Source: 40CM-2-70-7 sp035631315
GTDB taxonomy: Bacteria; Gemmatimonadota; Gemmatimonadetes; Gemmatimonadales; GWC2-71-9
Direction of reading: 5' to 3'
Length of the DNA: 64,000 nucleotides
Assembly: GCA_035631315.1 (NCBI GenBank)
Contig: DASQIZ010000045.1
Span: 1-64,000, forward strand
In this document: positions 1 to 8,559 of the stretch, piece by piece
Layout: the number at the start of each line of letters is the position of its first letter
Position numbering within the stretch: the first letter of the stretch is position 1
The notes under the pieces: generated by a model
Databases searched by the model: none
What the model was told of the DNA's origin: nothing
The model's input: the letters and a program-made list of their open reading frames with translations, nothing else
Made by a program: the position numbers and the translations under genes

Positions 1-341
1 CTGCGTTGGTAGTCGCGCTCTAGGTCTCCTACGTCGATGAACAGGAGGTCGCGCAGATCGCTGTAGAGGGCGGGCTCACCCTCCGCCTTGGCGAGCCAAC
101 CCAAGGCGGTCAGGTAATTTCGCTCTATGCGTGGAAAGTCATCCTCAGCTTGGGCGTACAGAGCGCCGAAGACTGCGTCTGCATCGGACTTGCCGTAGAC
201 GTGAGCAATTCCCCATTGGTCACGGACAATGCTGACGCGGCTTGCTTGATGTTGCCAGCGTTCGAGTTCGGTCGGATCTGCTGCCAACGCGGGCGGTATC
301 ACCGTCAGTAGAAACAGGAGGTTCACTAGTCTTCTGGTCAT
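1..341 (-). CDS. Penicillin acylase family protein, N-terminal part (cut by window edge)
   Basis: Reading the minus strand from an ATG at 341 gives an open frame of 113 residues that runs off the left edge. It starts with a signal peptide (MTRRLVNLLFLLTVIPPALA, then ADP). The mature part begins with a segment typical of the penicillin amidase (Ntn-hydrolase) family: VRDQWGIAHVYG, then SDADAVFGALYAQAEDDFPR. These enzymes are exported, self-cleaved amidases acting on acyl-amides such as beta-lactams or acyl-homoserine lactones; the catalytic serine of the beta chain lies outside the window, so the substrate cannot be judged. Base composition and codon choice are visibly less G+C-rich than in genes from 795 onward, which suggests transfer. 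Confidence 0.85.
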   Translation of the reverse strand, partial: MTRRLVNLLFLLTVIPPALAADPTELERWQHQASRVSIVRDQWGIAHVYGKSDADAVFGALYAQAEDDFPRIERNYLTALGWLAKAEGEPALYSDLRDLLFIDVGDLERDYQR

Positions 342-572
342 GAGCTCCTCGGGCCATTGCATATACAGCATTAGCACATCAGTCGCTCCCTTCACTGCGG
401 AGTGAGAATTTCTGTTTGCGATCACCGCCGGGCAGTCGACTAGCGGACGGCTTATTGCCCTGGGCCTCGATGGCCGGAAGATTCTAGTGGCGGTGAACTC
501 GGTTGACCGTCCAATGTTATCTAGTCGTTTCTGGGGGATTCAGTGGGTCAAGCGGCCGAATCTTGGCAAAAT

Positions 573-594
573 ATTCGACACCGCAGTGTCGAAT
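573..594. repeat. Perfect 9-bp inverted repeat near the island edge
   Basis: ATTCGACAC (573-581) and GTGTCGAAT (586-594) are exact reverse complements around a 4-base centre (CGCA). It lies in the non-coding stretch 342-632, about 40 bases before the tRNA fragment. It could be a recombinase or regulator binding site or a short hairpin. Nothing else recognisable was seen in 342-632. Confidence 0.6.
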
Positions 595-632
595 TCGCCA
601 GTTGATTCAGGTAGTTAGTCTGGTTTGGACCC

Positions 633-679
633 TGGACTTAAAATCCGCGTGTCGGCGGTTCGATTCCGCCCCTGGCCAC
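633..679 (+). other. 3' fragment of a tRNA gene, probable attachment-site remnant
   Basis: The sequence contains an anticodon-loop-like CTTAAAA (637-643, TAA in the anticodon position), a perfect T arm (GGCGG 654-658, loop TTCGATT, CCGCC 666-670) and a 3' acceptor strand CCTGGCC (671-677) with discriminator A. No matching 5' acceptor strand (GGCCAGG) or D arm is found upstream, and the variable loop is too short for a leucine tRNA, so this is not an intact tRNA. Tyrosine recombinases often integrate into tRNA 3' ends and leave such fragments as att sites, and composition changes at this place. Confidence 0.6.
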
Positions 680-759
680 TCCCTCAAAGCCGATCCACCG
701 CTCGCCATACGCCACGCCATCGCCCTGGGCCGGGGCGCGGCTTCGTTCAGATCTCTGTC

Positions 760-788
760 TTGACAATATTAGGTGCAACAAATAATGT
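760..788 (+). promoter_or_regulatory. Promoter of the MarR gene, leaderless configuration
   Basis: TTGACA (760-765), 17-base spacer, TAATGT (783-788). The expected transcription start, six to seven bases after the -10 box, falls on the A of the ATG at 795. No Shine-Dalgarno sequence precedes that ATG, which agrees with a leaderless mRNA. Confidence 0.6.
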
Positions 789-794
789 CTCTCC

Positions 795-1277
795 ATGCCT
801 TCCAGTATCGGTCAGCAACTCAAGCAGCGACGGGCGTTCCGCTCCCCGGAACAGGAGGCGATGCTCGGCATCCGGATGGTCGCGGCCCGGATGCTGGCGC
901 CGTGGGAGCGCTTCCTCAAGACCGAGGCCGACCTGACCAGCAGCCAGTACAACGTCCTCCGCATTCTGCGGGGCAGTCACCCCCAGTCGCTTACCGCGGG
1001 TGAGATCGGAGAGCGAACCATCGCCCGCGAGCCGGATATCACCCGGCTCGTGGACCGGCTCGACGCCCGGGGTCTCGTGAAACGCGCCCGGAGCGAACGG
1101 GACCGCCGGGTGGTGGAGGTCGAGATCACGGGAAAAGGGCTCGAGCTCCTGCGCACGCTGGAGCCGCACTCCCTGCGGATGCCGCGCGCGCTGATCGGCC
1201 ACGTGGGTGCGCGGAAGCTCCGGCAGTTGTCCAAGGTGCTGGCCGAGCTGCTCGACGGAATGGGAACGTATCCCTGA
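795..1277 (+). CDS. MarR family transcriptional regulator
   Basis: The 160-residue protein has the length and layout of MarR-type dimeric repressors. The winged helix is clear: helix-turn-helix around LTAGEIGERTIAREPDITRLV (roughly residues 73-95), followed by LDARGLVKRARSERDRRVVEV, the wing with its conserved DRR. N- and C-terminal helices would form the dimer interface. MarR proteins usually answer to phenolic or oxidative signals and often control a neighbouring gene; the cupin gene 113 bases downstream in the same orientation is the obvious candidate. No effector can be inferred. The start at 795 is supported by the promoter spacing. Confidence 0.9.
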   Translation: MPSSIGQQLKQRRAFRSPEQEAMLGIRMVAARMLAPWERFLKTEADLTSSQYNVLRILRGSHPQSLTAGEIGERTIAREPDITRLVDRLDARGLVKRARSERDRRVVEVEITGKGLELLRTLEPHSLRMPRALIGHVGARKLRQLSKVLAELLDGMGTYP

Positions 1278-1292
1278 CCATGGGCGAGACGC

Positions 1293-1312
1293 GCCGCCGT
1301 TCGCGCGGCGGC
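1293..1312 (+). terminator. Hairpin after the MarR gene
   Basis: GCCGCCG (1293-1299) pairs with CGGCGGC (1306-1312) around a 6-base loop, 16 bases after the stop codon. No clear T run follows, so factor-independent termination is uncertain. Confidence 0.35.
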
Positions 1313-1389
1313 TGCGATATCATATCTGTTTAAACGATAATTGGTTGGACAAGTGTTGATGCGACACTCACCCGCACACCGGAGGTCTC

Positions 1390-1905
1390 ATGGCGACGGT
1401 CGTGGAAGCTCGAAGCCAGGCGGGATATGCCCTGGCCCGTGACGAAGGAGAGGCGTTCTGGCTCCTCGGCATGCTCCAAACGGTCAAGATCGGCAAGACG
1501 GACACCGATGGGCGATTCGGCATGCTCGAGATCGTCGTCCCGGCAGGGATCGGCTCCCCCTGGCATGTGCACCCCGAGGAGGACGAGTGGTTCTACGTCC
1601 TCGACGGCGCCCTCACCTTCTGGGTCGGCGACACCAGGATCGATTTGACGTCGGGTGGCTTCGCGTTCGGCCCCAAGGGCGTGCCGCACACCTTCTATGG
1701 CACCGCCGCCGCGACCCGGGCCCTGGTCGGGTTCTCGCCCATGCAGTTCGAGGGCTTCATGCGCACCGTGGGTCAGCCCGCGCCGGCCCGCGTGCTCCCG
1801 CCTCACCACGCCGGTCCCCCACCCGACGTCGCCAAGCTGGCGCCGATCGCGGAGCGCAACGGGTTCATCATCCTGGGCCCCCCGGGCCCGCCCCCAGGCC
1901 GGTAA
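1390..1905 (+). CDS. Single-domain cupin protein
   Basis: A 171-residue cytoplasmic protein with one cupin barrel (about residues 40-115). The metal-binding motif 1 is SPWHVHPEEDEWFYVLDG (two His, Glu) and motif 2 is PKGVPHTFYGT. A proline-rich tail ends the protein. Such small cupins include quercetin-dioxygenase-like enzymes and sugar- or phenolic-binding proteins; the substrate is unknown. The start is fixed by GGAGG six bases before the ATG. It follows a MarR gene and may be its target. Confidence 0.85.
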   Translation: MATVVEARSQAGYALARDEGEAFWLLGMLQTVKIGKTDTDGRFGMLEIVVPAGIGSPWHVHPEEDEWFYVLDGALTFWVGDTRIDLTSGGFAFGPKGVPHTFYGTAAATRALVGFSPMQFEGFMRTVGQPAPARVLPPHHAGPPPDVAKLAPIAERNGFIILGPPGPPPGR

Positions 1906-1926
1906 CGCGCCAGCGGGAGCACGCAT

Positions 1927-1950
1927 CGAGGGGGCCGCACGGCCCCCTCG
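1927..1950 (+). terminator. Probable terminator hairpin after the cupin gene
   Basis: CGAGGGGGCC (1927-1936) and GGCCCCCTCG (1941-1950) form a perfect 10-bp stem with a 4-base loop, 21 bases after the cupin stop. The following tract is pyrimidine-rich with few consecutive T residues. Confidence 0.55.
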
Positions 1951-2084
1951 GCTACTCGCCTTTCCCTCAAGCCGCGCGACACTCGCTGGTGACGCACCGC
2001 ACGGAATCCACCCCGTGCTCCTCTCTTGCCGCCGCCGCTCCCCCGAACCAATAATGTGGTCCGACCGTCTCCCCCGGGGCCCCG

Positions 2085-3953
2085 ATGATCCGTACCTGGC
2101 GCTTGCTCTCCCTGCTCCTCGTCCCATCCCTCGCCGCCACCCAGGCCGGCGCGCAGGAGGACACCGCCTCGAGTGTCGATGCGTGTTACCGCGCCAGCGG
2201 CGAGGCGGCGATCCGCATCTGCACCCGGGCGATCGAGTCGGGGAAGCTGTCGGCACGCTCCCTCTCGATCGTCTACGTGAATCGCGCCGGCGAATTCCGG
2301 GGCTTGGGAGAAGTCGAGCGCGAGCTGGCGGACATCAATTCCGCGCTGCGGGCCGATTCCACCAACACGCAGGCGTTCATCGCCCGCGCCCGCTACTACC
2401 GTCGCCACGGGCAGGAGACTGAGGCCCTGCGCGACTACGACCACGTGATCAACCTGCCGATAGAAACCGGTGACGACCGGGCCAACTCGTTCCTGAACCG
2501 CGCCCGCGCCTACGGCGATCAGTTGCGGTATGCCGAAGCCCTCGTCGACCTGGATTCCGTACTCAAGCTCAGCCCCGGCTACCTCGCCGCGTACAACATG
2601 CGGGCATCGATTTTCGAGTCGCGGCGCGAATACGGCCGTGCGGCGGACGAGTACACGGCCGCCATGAAGGCGACGGGCGCGAGTGCGGATCTCTTCTCGA
2701 ACCGCGCGGACGCGTACTTCAACTCTGCCCAGTATCAGCTGGCGCTCGTCGACTATGACAGCGCCCTCGCGCTCGAGCCGGATGTCGCTTCGCGTTACGC
2801 CGACCGGGCTCAGCTCGAGCGCTACCTCGGCCAGTTCGATATGGTGATCGCGGATTACACCAAGGCCATCCGCCTCGAACCCAAGCGGGCCGTGCGGTAC
2901 ACCGCACGAGCGCACGCATACGAACAGATGGGTGACCTCGTGAACGCGATGGCGGACTTCAACACGGCCGTCCAGGTCGAGGCGGACCACGGCTTCGTCT
3001 ATGACGAACGGGCGGACGCCTGGGAATACCGGGACGACTATGCGCGTTCCCTCGCCGACCGCGACGCGGCGATCCGCGTCGAGCCGACGGACGTCGGCTG
3101 GCGGGTGAACCGCGCCTGGACGCTCCTCTACATGGGGCGGACCGTCGATGCCCTGCGGGCGTTCGACCAGGCGATCACGATGGACTCGCTCGCTCCGCAG
3201 CGGTACCGGTCGCGGGCCAACGCGTATCTCGAGCTGGGGCGCCTCGACCAGGCGACCGCGGATTTCGACAAGGCCATCGCTCTGGCCCCCGATGCCGGCG
3301 GCGGCTACGAGGCGCGCTCCGCGGTCGCCCTCTACCGGGGTCAGCCGCTCGTGGGCCTCGTCGATCTCGGACGCGCCGAGGCGCTGGACAAGAATTTTGA
3401 GGCCAGCGCGGGGCGCGCCCGGCTCGAGCTGGCGGCGGGCCAACTGGACGACGCCATCAAGGACTACACGACGTTCATCGCCGGGCGCCCCAACAATCCC
3501 CTGGGATTTCAAGGGCGAGGGCTGGCACTCCTGGTGAAAGGAGACTTCACCCACGCGCTGGTGGATCTCCGGCGCTCCCGGGACTACGGGGCGTTCAGCG
3601 CGGACCGCGAGCTGTGGATCCACTTTACCGCCATGCGGGGAGGCCAGGACCCCCGCGCCGAAACGGCGCGCCGCGCGACGTTCTTCGACCCCCATCATTG
3701 GCCCGCCGCCGCGTTCGCCCTCGCCCTGGGGAAGGGCACGGTGGCCTCGATGATCGCCGCGGCACACGACACCTCGGCCCTGATGACGCGGTCTCAGCTT
3801 GCCGAGGCGTACACGTTCGCGGGTGAGTATTACCTTGCGCTGAAGCGTCCGGTGGATGCCGCGGCGATGTTCGCCAAAGCGCGGACGCAGGGTCAGGCGG
3901 ACGAGTTCGTCGACATCGTCGCCTCCGCGGAGCTGCGGGCGCTCAAGAAGTAA
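2085..3953 (+). CDS. Exported tetratricopeptide repeat protein
   Basis: This 622-residue protein starts with a signal peptide (MIRTWRLLSLLLVPSLAA, then TQAGAQED). The rest is a nearly continuous array of 34-residue TPR helices pairs, recognisable by spaced motifs such as ALVDYDSALALEPD, VIADYTKAIRLEPK, AMADFNTAVQVEAD and ATADFDKAIALAPD. There is no catalytic domain. TPR arrays bind peptides or partner proteins, so a periplasmic scaffold or assembly factor is likely. It stands alone between genes that give no functional clue. The ATG at 2085 lacks a strong ribosome binding site. Confidence 0.85.
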   Translation: MIRTWRLLSLLLVPSLAATQAGAQEDTASSVDACYRASGEAAIRICTRAIESGKLSARSLSIVYVNRAGEFRGLGEVERELADINSALRADSTNTQAFIARARYYRRHGQETEALRDYDHVINLPIETGDDRANSFLNRARAYGDQLRYAEALVDLDSVLKLSPGYLAAYNMRASIFESRREYGRAADEYTAAMKATGASADLFSNRADAYFNSAQYQLALVDYDSALALEPDVASRYADRAQLERYLGQFDMVIADYTKAIRLEPKRAVRYTARAHAYEQMGDLVNAMADFNTAVQVEADHGFVYDERADAWEYRDDYARSLADRDAAIRVEPTDVGWRVNRAWTLLYMGRTVDALRAFDQAITMDSLAPQRYRSRANAYLELGRLDQATADFDKAIALAPDAGGGYEARSAVALYRGQPLVGLVDLGRAEALDKNFEASAGRARLELAAGQLDDAIKDYTTFIAGRPNNPLGFQGRGLALLVKGDFTHALVDLRRSRDYGAFSADRELWIHFTAMRGGQDPRAETARRATFFDPHHWPAAAFALALGKGTVASMIAAAHDTSALMTRSQLAEAYTFAGEYYLALKRPVDAAAMFAKARTQGQADEFVDIVASAELRALKK

Positions 3954-4019
3954 CGGCTCTTCCGGGGGGATTGGGCGTCTCTACGTAGCGCGACGCGCGA
4001 AGGGGCCCCAAGATTGGGG

Positions 4020-5252
4020 ATGGCCGACGCCATCAACCTCGCTGTCGTGCTCGCGCTGTCGCTCCTGGTGGGCTTCGAGCGCGAGGAGCAGAAGGTCGAG
4101 AATGGCGCCTACCGCTTCGGCGGCGTGCGCACGTTCCCCCTCATCGGTATCACCGGGTTTGCTCTCGCGCTGCTCGGCGGGGACCTCCTGCCAGCCGCCG
4201 GATTGATCGTCATCGGCGCCCTGATGTTCCTCTCCTACCGCCACAAGCTCTCGGCCTCGAGTGCCGCCGGCGTCACCACCGAAGTTTCCGGACTCACGAT
4301 CTATGTGGTGGGCGTGCTCGTCGCTCGGGGATACATCTGGATCTCCTGCGCCCTGGTCGTGGTCAGTCTCCTCCTGCTCGAACTCAAGACCGCGCTCGAG
4401 TCCCTGACGCGCAAGATTCCGGCGGCGGAGATCTCCACGCTGGCGAAGTTCCTGCTCCTCGCCGTGGTGATCCTCCCGATCGTCCCGAATCAGGGCTACA
4501 CCGAGTTCGATCTCAATCCGTTCAAGGTGGTCCTCGCTGTAGTTGCCGTGTGCGGCGTGTCGTACGCGAGCTACGTGCTGGAGAAGCTGGACCAGGGGCG
4601 GAGCGGCATTTTCCTGTCGGCCATTCTCGGTGGGGCGTACTCGTCGACCGTCACGACGATCGTGCTTTCCAAGCGCTGCCGGGAGGACAAGCGGCCCGAC
4701 CTTTACGCCGGGAGCATTCTCGCGGCGTCGGGCGTGATGTACGCTCGCCTGCTGATCCTGCTCGCGTTCTTCAACCTTGCGCTCGCCGCATCACTCGCGA
4801 TCCCGTTCGCGGTGCTGGCGCTTCTGGCGGTCGGATCCGGATGGTGGTGGTCCACCCGCGGGAAGGCAGCACCGAAGAAGGAGCACGCCTCCGTTCTGCC
4901 GCGGAACCCGCTCCAGCTCGAGGCGGCGCTGATCTTCGCGGTGGTACTCACCGTGGTAGTCGTACTCACCCAGCTGGTGGCCACGCACATGGGGAACGGT
5001 GGGACCTACGCGTTCGCGGCGGTGATGGGGGTGTCGGACGTCGACCCCTTCATCCTGGGATTGACGCAAACAGCGGGGAAGGTGACTCCGCTCCAGGTCG
5101 CTTCGGCCAGCGTGGTCATCGCGGCGGCGAGCAACAACGTGATGAAAGGGATCTACGCGCTCGTCTTCGCCAAGGAGCGAGGGGGCAGGCTCGCCATCAC
5201 CGCGCTGGTTACCCTCGCCATCATTGGCTTGGTACCGCTTCTCTTCCTCTAG
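4020..5252 (+). CDS. MgtC/SapB-type inner membrane protein with DUF4010 domain
   Basis: About 410 residues, almost entirely hydrophobic helices. The N-terminal third matches the MgtC/SapB fold: ALSLLVGFEREE and RFGGVRTFPLIGITG, the charged signature around the first helices. The C-terminal two thirds match the DUF4010 membrane domain (conserved GGAYSSTVTTIVLSKR and AAASNNVMKG). MgtC relatives are tied to magnesium starvation and modulation of membrane energetics; the function of the DUF4010 fusion is not established. ATG 4020 is preferred over an in-frame TTG at 4014. Its TAG overlaps the stop of the convergent cupin gene. Confidence 0.85.
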   Translation: MADAINLAVVLALSLLVGFEREEQKVENGAYRFGGVRTFPLIGITGFALALLGGDLLPAAGLIVIGALMFLSYRHKLSASSAAGVTTEVSGLTIYVVGVLVARGYIWISCALVVVSLLLLELKTALESLTRKIPAAEISTLAKFLLLAVVILPIVPNQGYTEFDLNPFKVVLAVVAVCGVSYASYVLEKLDQGRSGIFLSAILGGAYSSTVTTIVLSKRCREDKRPDLYAGSILAASGVMYARLLILLAFFNLALAASLAIPFAVLALLAVGSGWWWSTRGKAAPKKEHASVLPRNPLQLEAALIFAVVLTVVVVLTQLVATHMGNGGTYAFAAVMGVSDVDPFILGLTQTAGKVTPLQVASASVVIAAASNNVMKGIYALVFAKERGGRLAITALVTLAIIGLVPLLFL

Positions 5253-5620
5253 TCTCCCGTCGGAATAATCCCGGCGCCCTCGACCATCAGGATTACGGTG
5301 CGCTCGGGCGCCCGGGGCCGGTGCGACACACCTTTCGGAATCACCACCGCCTGACCGGGATTGAGCTCGATGGTCGAGCCCTCCAGGTCGATCAGAAACT
5401 GGCCTTCCACGCAGTAGAAGAACTCGTCCTCGGTGTCATGCTTGTGCCAGTGGTACTCGCCTTTCACCTGACCCACCCGCACCACCGAGTCATTCACTTT
5501 GCAGAGGGTCTGATTGTACCAGGGGTGCGTCACCGTCCTGAGCAACGCCGGCACGTCGAACCCCTTCCCCTGGGGGAACTTGATGTCGAGGTGAGTCTCG
5601 TACGGGAACGTCTCAGGCAC
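5249..5620 (-). CDS. Small cupin domain protein
   Basis: The 123-residue protein starts at a GTG (5620) preceded by AGGAGGAC, which gives VPETFPYETHLDIKFPQGKG; the longer upstream frame lacks such support. Cupin motif 1 is EYHWHKHDTEDEFFYCVEG (His, His, Glu) and motif 2 PKGVSHRPRAPE. The fold matches mannose-6-phosphate-isomerase-like small cupins. It lies eight bases downstream of the YbaK-type gene and is probably co-transcribed with it. Substrate unknown. Confidence 0.85.
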   Translation of the reverse strand: MPETFPYETHLDIKFPQGKGFDVPALLRTVTHPWYNQTLCKVNDSVVRVGQVKGEYHWHKHDTEDEFFYCVEGQFLIDLEGSTIELNPGQAVVIPKGVSHRPRAPERTVILMVEGAGIIPTGD

Positions 5621-5628
5621 ATGTCCTC

Positions 5629-6129
5629 CTAGACAGTAGCGATCTGGGCCACGCGGGGCGTGGCGATGGCCTTGTAGTCTTCCGTAGCGAGGCAGAGCGA
5701 CCGGTCGAGGCGCGCGGCGTTGAAGAACATCTCCTGCGTCGCGAGGATCTTCGGATCGGCCACCAGCTCGAGCTCGTCGTGAAACGAGAACGGCAAGATC
5801 GTCCCCACCACGCTGCCCCCCAGCCGCTCGGCATTCTCGATCGAAGCGAACGAGCAGTACGAGGCGCCGTACATGGCCTTGAGCGCCTTGAAATCGACCT
5901 TGGTATCGCCCGGCACCACCACCAGCACATGCTTCGTCGTCTTCTTGTCGGGCTTGAGCATGACGATGATGCACTTCGCCGCCTGATGGAGCGGATTTCC
6001 CCGGATGGGACTGATGAGCTCGGTGCGGCCCTCCGGGGCGTGCTCGATCACCCGGTAGCGGGCCTTCTTCTCATCCAGGAGTGCGATGAGGCGGTCATAC
6101 GTCGGATAGGACGGCTCGGGCGCAGTCAT
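5629..6129 (-). CDS. YbaK/ProX-type aminoacyl-tRNA deacylase
   Basis: A 166-residue protein of the YbaK/EbsC/ProX superfamily. The signs are the N-terminal helix (YDRLIALLDEKKARYRVIEH), the core AAKCIIVMLKPDKK, VLVVVPGDTKVDFKALK, and the glycine-rich stretch GGSVVGTILPFSFH. Members hydrolyse mischarged tRNAs in trans (for example Ala- or Cys-tRNA(Pro)). This protein is cytoplasmic and free-standing. It precedes and probably shares a transcript with the small cupin gene. The exact tRNA specificity cannot be read from sequence. Confidence 0.85.
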   Translation of the reverse strand: MTAPEPSYPTYDRLIALLDEKKARYRVIEHAPEGRTELISPIRGNPLHQAAKCIIVMLKPDKKTTKHVLVVVPGDTKVDFKALKAMYGASYCSFASIENAERLGGSVVGTILPFSFHDELELVADPKILATQEMFFNAARLDRSLCLATEDYKAIATPRVAQIATV

Positions 6130-6260
6130 ATCAGGAATGATCGAGAATCATCCGCCATCCGGAAGGGGTCCGCATCCAGACAGTCGAGAACCATCCACCA
6201 ATCTCCTTCAGGCCGTTCCCGCTCAGGATGAAATGCCCCGTCCAACCAGATGAAGCGTCC

Positions 6261-7217
6261 TCACAAAGGCTCCTTTTTGAGCGTTGCACCCGAATGCCAT
6301 GGTCCCTCCATGGCCCGCCGGCCCATCTCCCGGCCCTGCGCCAGCATCCGTTCGATGTCCGTCCGCGTGAAGTTCCGGATGTCCACCTTGATCTCCGACT
6401 TGGGCTCGACCAGCCGCCACTGGACGGGCGCGTACTCGCGGCCGAACATCCGCATCGAGTCGCCCGCGACCACCACCTGATTCACGCGCTCCACCGACCG
6501 GAGATCGTTCACCACGATTTCGTTCGTCACGACGTCCACGAGCCGGTTGGCCATCGCCACCACATGGCCCTTCGGAAATACCTCGCGGTCCAGCACTCGC
6601 GGCTGGCAGACCACCGCGACGATTTCGGTCGCACCCAGGTTGATGGCCGTCCCGACCGGGACGAGATCCCGGATCCCGCCGTCGTAGTACTCCGCGCCGT
6701 CGATCTGCACCGACGGCATCACCAACGGTTCGGCACAGCTGGCCCTGACGAACGCGACGATGTCCTTGTGCTCGGCCCCCACGTATCTGATGAGTCCCGA
6801 CCCCATGTCCACTGCGCCCACCCGGAGCTGAACGCGGGCCCGGCGGAGCCATTCTTCCCTCAGGGTTTCCCTGATAAGGCGATGCAGGGGACCGGTGTCC
6901 AGGACGCCATTGAACCGGTTCCAGAGGAGGCTCCAGGCGATGGAGAGCCAGGACTTCTGCCTGATAATGAGCTCGGGGGACGAGAGGCGGGTGCGATAGA
7001 AGTCAACAAACTCGCTTGCGGCTTCCACCCACTGGAGGTTGGTCGGGGTCTGGTCGGTTTTCGCCCCGATGGCATTGATGAGAAACGAAGCGCTCAAAGC
7101 GCCCGTGGAGATCCCGAGCACGGCGTCGGGGCGGAACCCGGCCTCGACAATGGAGAGAACGGCGCCCGCTTCATACGCACCTTTGATGGAACCGCCCGAA
7201 AGGACCAATGCCCGCAT
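6261..7217 (-). CDS. Patatin-like phospholipase
   Basis: A 318-residue protein with all patatin hallmarks: the oxyanion-hole glycine loop LSGGSIKGAYEAG at the very N terminus, the nucleophile elbow GISTGA (Ser of the Ser-Asp dyad), and YYDGGIRD holding the catalytic Asp. No signal peptide is present, so it should act in the cytoplasm or at the inner membrane as a lipid acyl hydrolase. The C-terminal 80 residues carry no recognised domain. The ATG at 7217 follows GGAGGAG. It is divergent from the TolB/TPR gene at 7254, and the promoter boxes of that gene overlap this gene's ribosome binding region. Confidence 0.9.
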   Translation of the reverse strand: MRALVLSGGSIKGAYEAGAVLSIVEAGFRPDAVLGISTGALSASFLINAIGAKTDQTPTNLQWVEAASEFVDFYRTRLSSPELIIRQKSWLSIAWSLLWNRFNGVLDTGPLHRLIRETLREEWLRRARVQLRVGAVDMGSGLIRYVGAEHKDIVAFVRASCAEPLVMPSVQIDGAEYYDGGIRDLVPVGTAINLGATEIVAVVCQPRVLDREVFPKGHVVAMANRLVDVVTNEIVVNDLRSVERVNQVVVAGDSMRMFGREYAPVQWRLVEPKSEIKVDIRNFTRTDIERMLAQGREMGRRAMEGPWHSGATLKKEPL

Positions 7218-7219
7218 CG

Positions 7220-7248
7220 TTGCTCCTCCAGTACCTGAATCTTATCCT
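7220..7248 (+). promoter_or_regulatory. Leaderless promoter of the TolB/TPR gene
   Basis: TTGCTC (7220-7225), 17-base spacer, TATCCT (7243-7248), then five bases and the ATG at 7254. There is no room for a ribosome binding site. Confidence 0.55.
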
Positions 7249-7253
7249 AGGCC

Positions 7254-8525
7254 ATGCTCGTCGCCGTCATGCCGTTTTCGAACCTGACCACCGATCCAGC
7301 CAACGCCTACTTCGGAGATGCCACGGCCGAGACGGTCGGGGACATGCTGGCCTTCGCCGCGAAGTTGCGCGTGGCGCCCCATGCCGCCGCACTCGATTGG
7401 ACCGACCGCGGCGGCTCCCCGCAGGAACTCGCCGAAGGACTGTCCGCGGGGGCTTTGCTCGAGGGTGGGGCCAAGCGCTCGGCCGACCTGGTGCACTTCG
7501 AGGTCCGACTGCGTGCCGCCGACGGGACCTCGCTCTGGTCCGCGATGGTCGATCGCCCTGTGGCCGAGGTGCTGCCGGGGGAGCTCGAAATCGTCACGGG
7601 GGTGTTGGGCGCGCTGAAAGTCGACGTCTCGGGAGACGAGGTGGCCCGTATCAGCCGCCCTCTGACCAGCGACTACCGCGCCTACGACGAGTACCTCCAT
7701 GGACGCATCTTCAGCCGCGAGCTCCTGCGCCGGAGTCAGGAGGCGGCACTCCACCATTTCGGCGAAGCGATCCGCATCGATCCCAACTTCGCGCGCGCGT
7801 ATGCCGAAAGCGCGATGTGTCACGGCATGATCTATCAGTACTGGGATTCGAGTGCCGAGATGCTGAAGCGTGCCGAAGATGCGAGCATCAAGGCTCTCGA
7901 GCTTGGTCCCGATCTTCCGCACGCGCATCTCGCCCGGGGGCTCGCCCTCTCGCTCGCCGCCAAGTACGCGGAGGCCGATCAGGCGTTCGGCGTGGCGCTC
8001 CGCATGCGCCCCGAGCTCCTCGACGCCAACTACTTCCGCGCCCGCTCGGCACGTGCCCAGGGCAACTACGCGGACGCGGTAGCCTGGTTCGAAAAGACCT
8101 GGGCCCTGCGACCGCTCGACTACTCGGTTCCCGCGCTGCTCGCGAGTGCGTACGTCTCACTCGACCGGAAACAGGACGCGCTCGCCACGCGGCAGAAATC
8201 GGTCGAGCTGGTCGACAAGCGTTTGATCCGTCACCCCGACGACTCCCGGGCTCTCTACCTCGGCGCCGCATGCCTGTCGACTCTGGGGGACGGCACCAAA
8301 GCGCGGTCATGGGCCAAGCGCGCGCTGGCAATGGATCCCGATGACTCCGCGGTGCTCTACAACGTCGCCTGCGTGTACGCCCTGCTCGGGCTCGATGACT
8401 CGGCCATCGACTGTCTGGAGCAGGCCATCCAGCATGGGTTCCGGCACTGGGACTGGATCGAACACGACTCGGACTTCGATACTGTTCGCAGCCACGAGCG
8501 CTTCAAAGCCCTTCGCGGAGTATGA
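7254..8525 (+). CDS. TolB/FlgO-like N-terminal domain plus TPR protein
   Basis: A 423-residue protein. Residues 1-120 (MLVAVMPFSNLTTDPANAYFG and following) resemble the TolB/FlgO-like domain found in the C-terminal half of many adenylate cyclases, kinases and OmpR-type regulators. Residues 130-420 form TPR pairs such as AALHHFGEAIRIDPNFARAY and ARSWAKRALAMDPDDSAVLY. The usual N-terminal kinase, cyclase or DNA-binding part is missing, so this is the sensory/interaction half alone. There is no signal peptide. It may act as an adaptor. The start is supported by the promoter placed directly before it. Confidence 0.8.
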   Translation: MLVAVMPFSNLTTDPANAYFGDATAETVGDMLAFAAKLRVAPHAAALDWTDRGGSPQELAEGLSAGALLEGGAKRSADLVHFEVRLRAADGTSLWSAMVDRPVAEVLPGELEIVTGVLGALKVDVSGDEVARISRPLTSDYRAYDEYLHGRIFSRELLRRSQEAALHHFGEAIRIDPNFARAYAESAMCHGMIYQYWDSSAEMLKRAEDASIKALELGPDLPHAHLARGLALSLAAKYAEADQAFGVALRMRPELLDANYFRARSARAQGNYADAVAWFEKTWALRPLDYSVPALLASAYVSLDRKQDALATRQKSVELVDKRLIRHPDDSRALYLGAACLSTLGDGTKARSWAKRALAMDPDDSAVLYNVACVYALLGLDDSAIDCLEQAIQHGFRHWDWIEHDSDFDTVRSHERFKALRGV

Positions 8526-8559
8526 AGCTCCTTTAATCCCGTCTTCAGGCAGTCGCCAC

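Noticed and set aside
633..679. Intact leucine tRNA (TAA anticodon)
   Set aside because: No 5' acceptor strand, no D arm and no long variable arm; only the 3' part is present.
1803..3767. A 654-codon open frame antisense to the TPR gene
   Set aside because: Same compositional artefact; the TPR frame has a signal peptide and regular repeats.
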